The notes under the pieces were generated by a model, which was not told the origin of the DNA, did no database searches, and worked only from the letters and a program-made list of their open reading frames with translations. The position numbers were made by a program, and so were the translations under genes. From Paenarthrobacter nicotinovorans (GTDB lineage Bacteria > Actinomycetota > Actinomycetes > Actinomycetales > Micrococcaceae), in contig NZ_SZVS01000006.1 of NCBI RefSeq assembly GCF_007670255.1, positions 186,001-250,000 of the forward strand: 64,000 nucleotides of DNA. The letters run 5' to 3'. Numbering within the stretch: the stretch's first letter is position 1; every line of letters begins with the position of its first letter. This document shows positions 1 through 7,621 of this stretch, in pieces.

Positions 1-798
1 CTTGATGTAGTTCAGGCCCCACTTGATCTGGGTCTGGTAGTTGGTCTGCCAGTCGGCACCGGCAGAAGCCATCTTGCCGGCCGGAAGCGACTGGACAATA
101 CCGTAGGCACCGCTGGAAGCGTTGGTGGCAGTGGTCCGCCAACCTGATTCCTTCTCCCACAGCGTGTTCAGTGCCGTCATCTCAGAGGCGCTCCAGCCGT
201 AGCTGCCCAGAATGCTGGCAGCGTAGGCCTTGGCAGCAGCGGGGTCGTCAACAGCCTTGGGGGCTGCAGCGGCGGCTGCGGCTTCTGCGGCGGCGGCAGC
301 AGCGGCGTCGGCTGCCTGCTTGGCGGCTGCGTCGGCGGCAGCCTTTTCTGCTGCGGCCTGGTCGGCAGCGGCCTTCTCGGCTGCTGCCTGTGCAGCGGCG
401 GCCTGGTCGGCAGCGGCCTTGTCAGCGGCGGCCTTGTCGGCTGCAGCCTTGTCAGCTGCTGCTTTGTCAGCGGCGGCCTTGGCGGCAGCAGCCTTTTCGT
501 CAGCGGCCTTCTTGGCGGCGGCGGCTTCTTCAGCGGCCTTGGCGTTGCTGGCCTCGGCGGCGGTCCGGGTCTCGGCAACGCGGCTTGCCTCGGGAAGGTT
601 AAGCGCGGCATTGGCAGCTGTTCCCAGGGAGGCAACGCCCAGCGCGGCGGCAATAACGCCGGCCACTACGGGCATGCGGTTGCCGGACTTGCCCTCACGG
701 GCGGCCTTTTTGAGGACGGTCTGCGACTTCTTCAACGGGGAGTCGTTCTGGTCGCGGTGACGCGCGGAAGGGCGCGTCTGATCGTTAAGTTCAGACAT
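1..798 (-). CDS. Secreted lytic-transglycosylase-like cell-wall protein, 3' end cut by window edge
   Basis: The first 266 codons are present; the C-terminus lies outside the window. A hydrophilic basic N-terminus is followed by one hydrophobic segment (about residues 43-65, ending A-N-A-A), read as a signal peptide or anchor. Residues about 75-165 are a nearly pure Ala/Lys/Asp/Glu stretch of repeating A-A-A-D-K-type units, predicted to be a long helix. After this comes a domain with W-E-K-E-S-G-W and S-G-A-Y-G-I-V-Q, the pattern of lysozyme/SLT-like domains in actinobacterial transglycosylase-like and Rpf-related proteins, with E as the probable catalytic acid. A c-di-AMP riboswitch lies directly upstream, as is common for actinobacterial cell-wall hydrolases. 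The ATG at 798 follows GAGAGGTAA. Family assignment is firm; Rpf versus other transglycosylase-like hydrolase is unresolved. Confidence 0.8.
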   Translation of the reverse strand, partial: MSELNDQTRPSARHRDQNDSPLKKSQTVLKKAAREGKSGNRMPVVAGVIAAALGVASLGTAANAALNLPEASRVAETRTAAEASNAKAAEEAAAAKKAADEKAAAAKAAADKAAADKAAADKAAADKAAADQAAAAQAAAEKAAADQAAAEKAAADAAAKQAADAAAAAAAEAAAAAAAPKAVDDPAAAKAYAASILGSYGWSASEMTALNTLWEKESGWRTTATNASSGAYGIVQSLPAGKMASAGADWQTNYQTQIKWGLNYIK

Positions 799-813
799 GT
801 GTGATTACCTCTC

Positions 814-978
814 AGCGCCTGCGGAGTTAGCTGTCGGGTTCGGATGAGGTCATCCGGCCGCGCGTCACGCTGCGGCTTCACCCCAAGGGCCGGCAAATGC
901 CTGGGCCCGGAGACTCTGGGTCCCCCGTCTCTGCCTCGGAGTAAGAACGGACTCCGGGAAGTGGCAGAGCTCGGCGCA
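814..978 (-). ncRNA. ydaO/yuaA-type cyclic di-AMP riboswitch aptamer
   Basis: Read on the minus strand, the leader of the hydrolase gene contains the conserved blocks of the ydaO class: an outer GCGCC/GGCGC pair, a paired CTCTGCC/GGCAGAG arm, GGGGTGAAGCC, and CCGAACCCGACAGCTAACTCCGC just before the closing strand. The end of the aptamer abuts the GAGAGGTAA ribosome-binding site at about 803-813. In Actinobacteria this class senses c-di-AMP and usually lowers expression of cell-wall hydrolases. No clear rho-independent terminator follows, so control may be at translation or by other means. Confidence 0.88.
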
Positions 979-1040
979 TCCCGGATGCGGGCCCTTTTGA
1001 GCGACCCACCCTTTCGACGGTACAGGAGGATTCCGCAGAA

Positions 1041-1056
1041 GTCACATTTAGGTAAC
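1041..1056 (-). promoter_or_regulatory. Candidate OmpR-family direct-repeat site upstream of the riboswitch
   Basis: On the minus strand GTTAC, six bases, then GTGAC occur with an 11-bp period, upstream of the riboswitch leader. An 11-bp spaced direct repeat is the usual layout for OmpR/PhoB-family regulators, and MtrA is a known regulator of cell-wall hydrolases in related Actinobacteria. Binding is inferred. Confidence 0.35.
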
Positions 1057-1094
1057 AGAGATCACGACGCCGGTGAGTCGCCTTGCCGGTTTCG

Positions 1095-2594
1095 TTATGC
1101 GCGGTTGCTGATGGCGGCCGGTAGCCGGACAGCGAACTCCGTCCGCCCGGGTTTGGACGTCACCTCCACGCTTCCGCCGTGGGCTTCGACGATGGACTCG
1201 ACGATGGACAGGCCCAGGCCGGAGGTCCCTTCCGACCCCGATCTTGCGGCATCGGCGCGGGCGAACCGGGAGAAAATCCTGCCCTGGAAATCTCCGGGAA
1301 TGCCGGGCCCGTTGTCCGTTACGGTAACCACTGCGCTGCCGTCTGCCGAGAGCATCACGCCGGTGACCACCGTGGTTCCGGGATCCGTGTGTTTGCGGGC
1401 GTTGGAGAGCAGATTGGCCAATACCTGATGCAGCTGCGTGGCATCTCCACGCACCGTGATCGGTTCGTCCGGCAAGGTCAGCTGCCAGATGTGGTCCGGG
1501 GCCATGACTTTCTCGTCGCTTACGGTCTCGATCACCAACTGTGTCAGGTCCACGTCCGTGACCTTCACCGGTTGGCCTTCGTCCAACCTTGCCAGCAACA
1601 GCAGGTCCTCCACCAGCGTCGTCATGCGTTCGGACTGGCTCTGGACCCGGGCAAGGGACTTCCTGCCGTCGTCGGTGAAGTTCTCGGTCATCCGCAGCAG
1701 CTCGGTGTAGCCACGGATGGCCGTCAGCGGCGTCCGCAGTTCGTGCGAGGCATCGGCCACGAACTGCCGCACTTTTGTCTCGCTTTCCTGGCGGGCCTCC
1801 AGCGCCCTCGCGACGTTGTTCAGCATCTGGTTCAGGGCGTGGCCTACCCTGCCAACTTCAGTCCCGGGATGGGAGGCCGACGGCGGTACACGCACCGCAA
1901 GTGCCACCTCGCCGGCGTCGAGAGGCAGTCGCGAAACCTTGGTGGCGACCTCGGAGAGCTGCTCCAGGGGCCGCATGGTGCGACGGATGATCACAGTTCC
2001 CACCAGGCCGATCACCACCAGGCCGCCAAGTGACACCAGCACCATGGTCCAGACCAGCGAAGCCTCCGCAGTCTGCTTGTCCGCCAGTGGCAGGCCCGTG
2101 ACGATCACGTCGCCGTAATTGGTTTTGACGGCCATAAGCCGGTAGTCGCCGTTGGACAGTGAGCGGTCCACGGGGCGGTCGCCCGTCGGCAGCGCCAGGA
2201 GGACCTGCTCGTCGGCGGAAGACAAGGAAACGCGGTTGCCCCCGGCGTCGATCAGCCCGGAGCTGCGCACCGTTGACCCATCGATACGGGCGCTCAACGT
2301 ACCGGCCGCCTGCCCGCGGGCCTCCAGCGGGTCCGGGCGTCCTGTCGGCGAGTTCGGAAAGCTCGACGGCGGCCTGCCGAAGTCGTCAGCGCGGCGCGAC
2401 GCCTGCTCCAGCTGCCTGTCGAGCTGCTTGTTGAAAACCATGTCCATCGAGGCGTAGCTGACCAGCCCGACTGCGCCGCAAATGGCCACCAGCAAAGCCA
2501 TGGCCACCAGGACCAAACGCGTGCGTAGATGCCATGTGGAGGGATTGAGCCAACTGTGCTGCGGGCTCCTGGCAATCCCCGAGAGTGTGCTCAA
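1095..2594 (-). CDS. Two-component sensor histidine kinase, TrcS-like
   Basis: A 499-aa membrane kinase. Two transmembrane segments (about 26-49 and 180-203) enclose a roughly 130-residue extracytoplasmic sensor region, followed by a HAMP linker, an HisKA dimerisation domain with S-H-E-L-R-T-P (phospho-acceptor His284), and a HATPase_c domain with an N box near 397, D-N-G-P-G-I-P near 427 and S-G-L-G-L-S near 458-463. All catalytic boxes are intact. The TTG start is three bases after the stop of the response-regulator gene, so the pair is co-transcribed and translationally coupled. Signal unknown. TrcRS is suggested by the partner's sequence; other OmpR-class pairs are possible. Confidence 0.9.
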   Translation of the reverse strand: MSTLSGIARSPQHSWLNPSTWHLRTRLVLVAMALLVAICGAVGLVSYASMDMVFNKQLDRQLEQASRRADDFGRPPSSFPNSPTGRPDPLEARGQAAGTLSARIDGSTVRSSGLIDAGGNRVSLSSADEQVLLALPTGDRPVDRSLSNGDYRLMAVKTNYGDVIVTGLPLADKQTAEASLVWTMVLVSLGGLVVIGLVGTVIIRRTMRPLEQLSEVATKVSRLPLDAGEVALAVRVPPSASHPGTEVGRVGHALNQMLNNVARALEARQESETKVRQFVADASHELRTPLTAIRGYTELLRMTENFTDDGRKSLARVQSQSERMTTLVEDLLLLARLDEGQPVKVTDVDLTQLVIETVSDEKVMAPDHIWQLTLPDEPITVRGDATQLHQVLANLLSNARKHTDPGTTVVTGVMLSADGSAVVTVTDNGPGIPGDFQGRIFSRFARADAARSGSEGTSGLGLSIVESIVEAHGGSVEVTSKPGRTEFAVRLPAAISNRA

Positions 2595-2597
2595 GGC

Positions 2598-3338
2598 CTA
2601 GTCCGCAGGTTTGATGACGTAGCCGGCTCCGCGAACAGTGTGGATCATCGGCGGGTGGTTCGCTTCGATCTTCTTGCGGAGATAGGAAATGTAGAGTTCG
2701 ACGATGTTGGCCTGGCCGCCGAAGTCGTAGTCCCACACCCGGTCCAGGATTTGGGCCTTGCTGACAACCCGTTTCGGGTTCTCCATGAGATAGCGCAGGA
2801 GCTCGAACTGGGTTGCCGTCAGCGCGATGTCCTCCCCGGCGCGGGTCACTTCCCGGGTGTCCACGTTCAGGGTCAGATCACCCACGACGAGCTCGGCGGT
2901 GTCCATCGCGGCGACACCCGAGCGCTGGACCAGCCTGTGCAGGCGGAGCAGCACTTCCTCCATGCTGAAGGGCTTGGTGACGTAGTCGTCGCCTCCGGCC
3001 GCCAGACCCACAATGCGGTCCTGCACTGCGTCCTTGGCTGTCAGGAACAGGGCAGGCACTTCCGGGGCGAAGGCCCGTATCCGGTTGAGGACTTCCACGC
3101 CGTCAAAACCGGGGAGCATCACATCAAGCACCAGGACGTCAGGGCGGAATTCCTTGGCGACCTTTACGGCTTCGGGCCCGTCGGCGGCCACGCTTACTGA
3201 CCAGCCGGCCATGCGGAGGCCCATGCTCATGAGTTCGGCAAGGCTCGGCTCGTCATCAACCACCAAGGCGCGGATAGGCGAGCCGTCGGGGTGCGTGAGC
3301 TGGGGAAGGTTGTTTGTCATGGAGTGCGGGGATGCCAT
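2598..3338 (-). CDS. OmpR/PhoB-family response regulator, TrcR-like
   Basis: A 246-aa regulator with an N-terminal receiver (acidic pair D28-D29, phospho-acceptor D72 in V-L-D-V-M-L-P, K122 in T-K-P-F) and a C-terminal winged helix (about 145-243) ending in H-T-V-R-G-A-G-Y-V. The winged helix contains an F-G-G-Q-A-N-I-V-E-L-Y-I-S-Y-L-R-K-K stretch close to mycobacterial TrcR. I place the start at the ATG at 3338, preceded at seven bases by GGAGAG, rather than five codons upstream. It is divergent from the membrane protein at 3539, and the shared intergenic region carries repeated CCTGTGA sites. Confidence 0.92.
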   Translation of the reverse strand: MASPHSMTNNLPQLTHPDGSPIRALVVDDEPSLAELMSMGLRMAGWSVSVAADGPEAVKVAKEFRPDVLVLDVMLPGFDGVEVLNRIRAFAPEVPALFLTAKDAVQDRIVGLAAGGDDYVTKPFSMEEVLLRLHRLVQRSGVAAMDTAELVVGDLTLNVDTREVTRAGEDIALTATQFELLRYLMENPKRVVSKAQILDRVWDYDFGGQANIVELYISYLRKKIEANHPPMIHTVRGAGYVIKPAD

Positions 3339-3381
3339 GTGACAACTCTCCATTCTGCTGGTTTGCCGGCGCTGAGCCGCT

Positions 3382-3453
3382 CCTGTGAGGACCCTGTGAA
3401 GTCAACACTAGCGAGGTGGGAGTCCGCACACACAGGAATTCGCAGGTCACAGG
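3382..3453. promoter_or_regulatory. Candidate response-regulator box: CCTGTGA repeats
   Basis: CCTGTGA occurs at 3382-3388 and 3393-3399, a direct repeat with an 11-bp period, and once inverted as TCACAGG at 3447-3453. The sites lie between the divergent regulator operon and the membrane-protein gene, the normal place for an OmpR-family protein to control itself and a neighbour. Binding is inferred. Confidence 0.4.
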
Positions 3454-3538
3454 AGCAACTGCTCCCCAACACAGCTTCCGCACAGCCACGGCACCGACGC
3501 TGGGCGTATTCGGACATCCACAGACAAGAGAGACCACC

Positions 3539-4471
3539 ATGAGCGAGCAGAAATACCCCGAAAACCAGCAGTTTCCCCGCACCCCGGGGCCGCAGCCGCA
3601 GCAGGGACCGACTCCCGCCAACCGGCCGGCCGAAGCCGCATGGCCGCAGCCAGCCCAAACTGCCGCGCCCAACCCCGGATCATCCTGGGGCTGGGGAGAG
3701 CCTCAACCCGGCCAGAACCAAAGCAGCCAGCCCGGCAACAACGGGCCGTCGGCAGGATGGGGCGCGCCGTCGTCGGAAACGTCAGGGTCCGGATGGGGGT
3801 CGGCGCCTGCAGGCAAGGACAGGACCGGCGCGCAGAACCGGTGGAGCGTCAAGAGGACGTTGATAGTGGCCGGTGTTGCCGTGGTGGTAGCGGCAGGCAC
3901 CGCCGCCGGCTTCTACTCACTGGGCAATGCAGGCTCTGCCGATGCTGCCAACGTTCCCTTGGGTCAGGCCGGTGGATTAGGTGGACAGCAGGGCCAGACA
4001 GTGCCCGGACAGGGACTGGGGCCGGGCGGAACAGGGCAAGATGGAACCGGTCAGGGAATGCCCGGTCAGATGCCCGGTCAGATGGGCGGGATGGCACCGG
4101 ATGGGTTCGGAGGGGGCTTGAACGCCGCCATCCACTCGGAATACGTCATCCTTCGCGACAACGAGTACGTGTCCATGGCCGATCAATTGGGAGTTGTCAG
4201 CGAGGTTTCTTCGAACTCGTTGACCGTCAAGAGCACCGATGGATTTACGCGAACATACGTCCTCGGCTCGGAAACAGTGGTTGCGCAAGGTACTAGGCAG
4301 CGTGGCAGCACATCCAGCAGCCTCACCGTAGCCGACATCGCATCAGGTGCCACGGTCCGGGTCACGGCCTCCAAGAACGGGGACAGTTACGATGCGACCT
4401 CCGTGCGGCTGACCACCGCAACGTCGTCCACGGGGCAGGGCTCCACGTCCGGCTCAGGGACGACGTCCTGA
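3539..4471 (+). CDS. Pro/Gln/Gly-rich single-pass membrane protein, probable target of the divergent two-component system
   Basis: I choose the ATG at 3539 (310 aa). The first about 100 residues are Pro/Gln/Gly/Ser-rich and cytoplasmic by topology; one transmembrane helix (about 103-125) follows a W-S-V-K-R-T motif; the external part has a Gly/Gln-rich low-complexity stretch and then a small beta-rich domain (about 220-295) with an S-V-V-x-E-V-x-x-N-S-L-T-V-like pattern, reminiscent of DUF5666-type domains. No catalytic residues are recognisable. It sits head-to-head with the TrcRS-like genes and ends in a rho-independent terminator, so it is a single-gene unit. Function unknown; envelope sensing or stress is a guess from context. 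Confidence 0.75.
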   Translation: MSEQKYPENQQFPRTPGPQPQQGPTPANRPAEAAWPQPAQTAAPNPGSSWGWGEPQPGQNQSSQPGNNGPSAGWGAPSSETSGSGWGSAPAGKDRTGAQNRWSVKRTLIVAGVAVVVAAGTAAGFYSLGNAGSADAANVPLGQAGGLGGQQGQTVPGQGLGPGGTGQDGTGQGMPGQMPGQMGGMAPDGFGGGLNAAIHSEYVILRDNEYVSMADQLGVVSEVSSNSLTVKSTDGFTRTYVLGSETVVAQGTRQRGSTSSSLTVADIASGATVRVTASKNGDSYDATSVRLTTATSSTGQGSTSGSGTTS

Positions 4472-4473
4472 GG

Positions 4474-4500
4474 AAACGGGCGCATGCCGCGCCCGTTTTC
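4474..4500 (+). terminator. Rho-independent terminator
   Basis: AAACGGGCG and CGCCCGTTT form a GC-rich stem around a seven-base loop, followed by a T-run, three bases after the stop of the membrane-protein gene. Confidence 0.8.
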
Positions 4501-5034
4501 ATCGCTTTTAACAGATCGCGGCCAAAAAAATCGAGATCGGCCCGGGCGCCGATTGGACAACACATGTTTCAGATCGTGAGATTCCGCAGGGAAAGCGTTG
4601 TCGTTCCTTAAGGTGCGAATGATGCCTCATGAGCCGAAGAAAATTCACTGGAAGGCGAATATTTCTTCCACTCGCCGAATCTCATGGCGTTCATTTCAAG
4701 AGTCCGCGGAATTGTGATTTGCCGCACAATAGACCTCCACGTCTCAAAATGTGGACGGTTCTGAGCTTTGTTACTTGCGTGTTGCCTTTGTTACGTTGCA
4801 CACTTCCAATGTGAACAAGAACTCAACAGCACCTGCAGCCGCAGCAACCTGGTCCAGCACACCCGCTGGCCATGATGACCGCTGTTGTCGAATGCAAGCC
4901 TAACTTTCCACCCCAAGAAGTTTCAGGCATTCGCCCCCTAGCCCAGCGTTGGGCGCCCCTCCCCAAACTCATTGCGGGGACATTCAGCATTCGAAGCCGC
5001 GATGACGGCTATTCACTTTTGAGGTAAGCACTCC
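4501..5034. other. Long gene-free, less GC-rich region upstream of the orphan winged-helix gene
   Basis: About 530 bases without a convincing gene. A 61-codon open frame at 4629-4814 has no good ribosome-binding site or coding character. By eye the segment is clearly richer in A/T than its surroundings. It contains the GTTAC-type repeats at 4766-4799 and probably the promoter and a long leader of the gene at 5035. Confidence 0.5.
4766..4799 (+). promoter_or_regulatory. GTTAC-type direct repeats upstream of the orphan winged-helix gene
   Basis: CTTTGTTAC occurs twice (4766-4774, 4786-4794) with a 20-bp period. Within it GTTAC at 4770 and GTTGC at 4781 are 11 bp apart, the same spacing as the GTTAC/GTGAC pair before the c-di-AMP riboswitch. 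An OmpR-family regulator, perhaps MtrA or the gene's own product, is an inferred binder. Confidence 0.35.
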
Positions 5035-5901
5035 ATGTCAGTTGCATCCGGATACGTCCACATCTCCGTCCGTAACGCCAACAAGGCCGCATCGAACGCA
5101 GGGCTCCGCCCCGGCTTCGGCAACCGCCCCGGCTATTCTCCTGCTTCGCAGGGTGCCGGCCAGCAGGCTCCCGGCTACGTGCCCCAGGGCTACAACCCCA
5201 ACTCCTACGGCCAGTTGCGTGCAGTACCCACCACCGAGCCGGCACCCATTACCGCCCCCACCCCGGTGATCGCACACTCGGACAGGCTGCGCCCCGTTGC
5301 CAACGACAACGTGGCCCGTGGCTTCGTCCTCTACATGGGCATTGACGAAGAGACTGCGGCCGCGGCTGGAACTTCCATTGCAAAGCTCGCCCAGGAAATC
5401 CGCGCCTATGCGCAGTCCCTGGTGACCGGTGCCGAGAGCTACGCGGCCGTCGCCGTCGCCCCCGCCGGGGCACCCGGCTCCGCCCTCGACGTCGTACGTT
5501 CCACCTTCGGCGACCCCACCGTGGCCTCCCGCCAGCGCGCTGAAGCTCCGCGTCCGGCGCCCCAGCAGGAAGCCCGCCCCTCCGGCGTGCTGATCGATCT
5601 TGCCCGCCGCGAGGTACACCTGGATGGTGAGTCGCTGAACTTGACCTTCAAGGAGTTCGAGCTCCTCAACTACCTGGTTGAAAACGGCACGCGCACCGTC
5701 GGTCGCGATGAATTGCTTGAGGGCCTGTGGCGCAACGCCGAAGAAGTGCCGAATGAGCGCACCATCGACGTCCACATCCGCCGCCTCCGTTCCAAGCTGG
5801 GCCGCCTGGCCAACACCGTGCGCACGGTCCGCGGGCAGGGCTACCGCTTCTACGAGCACCCCGAGGTCATCGTCTGGGCCGCTCCGGAATACTCGATCTG
5901 A
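5035..5901 (+). CDS. Orphan winged-helix DNA-binding protein lacking a receiver domain
   Basis: A 288-aa protein. Residues about 185-278 form an OmpR-type winged helix (L-T-F-K-E-F-E-L-L-N-Y-L, then R-T-I-D-V-H-I-R-R-L-R-S-K-L and V-R-T-V-R-G-Q-G-Y-R-F). The first about 80 residues are Pro/Gly/Gln/Tyr-rich and disordered-looking; residues about 95-150 are a short conserved-looking block (V-L-Y-M-G-I-D-E-E-T). There is no receiver aspartate, so it is not a classical response regulator. The ATG follows GAGGTAAGCACTCC. No kinase is adjacent. DNA binding is firm; the signal and targets are unknown. Confidence 0.85.
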   Translation: MSVASGYVHISVRNANKAASNAGLRPGFGNRPGYSPASQGAGQQAPGYVPQGYNPNSYGQLRAVPTTEPAPITAPTPVIAHSDRLRPVANDNVARGFVLYMGIDEETAAAAGTSIAKLAQEIRAYAQSLVTGAESYAAVAVAPAGAPGSALDVVRSTFGDPTVASRQRAEAPRPAPQQEARPSGVLIDLARREVHLDGESLNLTFKEFELLNYLVENGTRTVGRDELLEGLWRNAEEVPNERTIDVHIRRLRSKLGRLANTVRTVRGQGYRFYEHPEVIVWAAPEYSI

Positions 5902-6106
5902 TCTTTTGACTGCCGGAAGGCGGCATATCCCTCTGCGCCTGCGCTCGTTCCTCCCCACCGCCTCCCTCACCTCGCAAGCTCGGTCAGGGAATCCGGGCGG
6001 CGTGGGCCCAGCAACAACGGCGCTATCGGGATGTGCCGCCATTCGTCTTTTGTCGTGCCCGGTGAGCATTGGCCTCCACGGCTAAGGGGGCGGATAGGGT
6101 TATTGC

Positions 6107-6631
6107 ATGAGCGACCACCACATCAAGCGACTCGTGATCATGCGTCATGCCAAGGCGGACTGGCCTGTGGGCGTGCCGGATCACGAGCGTCCCTTGGAGG
6201 AGCGTGGTCATCGCGAAGCGCCGCTCGCCGGGAAATGGTTGCTCAAGCACGGCGTAGTCCCCGATTTCATCCTCTGTTCTTCTGCCCTGAGGACCCGGCA
6301 GACGTGTACCTGGGTGTGCGACGAACTGGGGGAGAAGGCACCCACGCCCAAGCTCGAGGACGGGCTGTATTCCGCCTCCGCCAACCGGATGCTGACTGTG
6401 ATCAACCACGTTCCTGACACCGTGACAACGTTGATGGTGATATCGCACATGCCGGGCGTTCAGGACCTCGCCATGCACCTGGCTTCCCGCGACTCCGACC
6501 ACGACGCCTACATGGATGCAGCTACCCGGTACCCGACCAGTGCCTTGACAGTCATGGAGACAGAGAAGTCCTGGGCGGAGCTCGATGGGCAGGATGCCCG
6601 GCTGACGCACTTCACGGTGCCCCGGCACTAG
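6107..6631 (+). CDS. SixA-like histidine phosphatase
   Basis: A 174-aa member of the histidine phosphatase (phosphoglycerate mutase-like) superfamily. The phospho-accepting R-H-A motif is at residues 13-15, the second arginine in C-S-S-A-L-R-T-R-Q-T, and the second histidine in V-I-S-H-M-P-G. Length and the R-H-A-K variant match the SixA group, known in E. coli as a phosphohistidine phosphatase; the actinobacterial substrate is not established. It converges with the LysR gene, with six bases between stops, so it is a single-gene unit. Confidence 0.85.
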   Translation: MSDHHIKRLVIMRHAKADWPVGVPDHERPLEERGHREAPLAGKWLLKHGVVPDFILCSSALRTRQTCTWVCDELGEKAPTPKLEDGLYSASANRMLTVINHVPDTVTTLMVISHMPGVQDLAMHLASRDSDHDAYMDAATRYPTSALTVMETEKSWAELDGQDARLTHFTVPRH

Positions 6632-6637
6632 CGCCGG

Positions 6638-7549
6638 CTACTGATCCAGTTGCTCCGCGGCTGCCTCCCGCAGCAAGCGGACAACGTGCCTGATGTTCGG
6701 GCTTGCCGTCATGGTTTTCCGATGCACAATGCCAACAGAGCGTTGCTGGGTGGGTTTGACCACGGGGATGGCCACGACCCCCGGCGGCAACGGCGGCCTG
6801 CCCAGCCGGGGGACCAGAGCGACCGCCACCCCTTGTTCCACCATGGCGATGTGGGTGGAAAAGTCGGGGTCGTAAACGCGGATATCAGGCACCCGGCCCA
6901 GCCCCGCAAAGATCTGCAGAAGTGCCTCGTTGCAGATGGCCCCCGCCGGGGTGCTGATCCAGGTCTCGTCCAGCAGGTCTTCACGTTCCACGGCGGTCCG
7001 CCCCGCGAGTGCGTGCGTGCTGTTGACCAGGACATCGGCCTGGTCGATGCAGAGGTCTTCGTGCACCAGGTTCTCCGGGATCACCAGCGGGACCGAGTTC
7101 CAGTTGTGGACCACCGCAAGTTCTGCTTCGCCTGAGGCGACCCGCTGCACGGCTTCGCGCGGATCCTCGGCCAAGACGGTGATGTCCAAAGCGGAGTGGG
7201 TGGCGGCCATGCGCCCGAGGACCGGTCCTACCAGCCCCCGGCATGCCGTGGAGAAAGCCACCAGCCGCAACAGCCCGGATGGCTTGGCCGGATCGGCCAG
7301 CAGCGTCGCCTGGAGTTCCTCGAGTTCGCCCATGATCCGTCGGCCGTAACCTGCCAGCGCCAGGCCCCGTTCCGTCAGCAGCACGCCCCGGCCGTTTCGC
7401 TCCAGCACGGCAACGCCTGTTTGCTTTTCGAGTTTCTTGATCTGCTGCGACACCGCGGAGGGGCTGTAGCCCATGACATCAGAAGCCGCTACTACCGAGC
7501 CGTGCTGTTCCACGGCGACCAAGGCCCGCAGAGCCGAAATATCGATCAT
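6638..7549 (-). CDS. LysR-family transcriptional regulator
   Basis: A 303-aa regulator: N-terminal winged helix (A-L-R-A-L-V-A-V-E-Q-H-G-S-V and S-P-S-A-V-S-Q-Q-I-K-K-L-E, about 5-60), followed by a periplasmic-binding-protein-like effector domain from about 90 to the end. It is divergent from the EamA-type exporter, with only about 70 bases between the starts, the usual arrangement in which a LysR protein controls itself and its neighbour. An inverted repeat ATGAAGCA/TGCTTCAT spans its start codon. The effector is unknown; amino acids or their analogues are typical for LysR-EamA pairs. Confidence 0.9.
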   Translation of the reverse strand: MIDISALRALVAVEQHGSVVAASDVMGYSPSAVSQQIKKLEKQTGVAVLERNGRGVLLTERGLALAGYGRRIMGELEELQATLLADPAKPSGLLRLVAFSTACRGLVGPVLGRMAATHSALDITVLAEDPREAVQRVASGEAELAVVHNWNSVPLVIPENLVHEDLCIDQADVLVNSTHALAGRTAVEREDLLDETWISTPAGAICNEALLQIFAGLGRVPDIRVYDPDFSTHIAMVEQGVAVALVPRLGRPPLPPGVVAIPVVKPTQQRSVGIVHRKTMTASPNIRHVVRLLREAAAEQLDQ

Positions 7550-7597
7550 GAAGCAAATCTACGTGGTTTCATGCTGAATTCAATGCTGGTGCTTCAT
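7548..7597. promoter_or_regulatory. Inverted repeat in the LysR/EamA divergent promoter
   Basis: ATGAAGCA (7548-7555) and TGCTTCAT (7590-7597) are perfect 8-bp inverted arms in the shared promoter region and overlap the LysR start codon. This is a plausible LysR operator, by position and symmetry only. Confidence 0.35.
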
Positions 7598-7621
7598 CTA
7601 AAAGAGCGTCAGAGTGTAGTG

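Noticed and set aside
240..560. Repetitive GC-rich tract taken at first for a minisatellite or CRISPR-like array
   Set aside because: It is the Ala/Lys-rich coding repeat of the hydrolase gene; units are irregular and there are no spacers.
4629..4814. 61-codon frame in the A/T-rich gap
   Set aside because: No ribosome-binding site, odd composition and no recognisable features; more likely a regulatory region.
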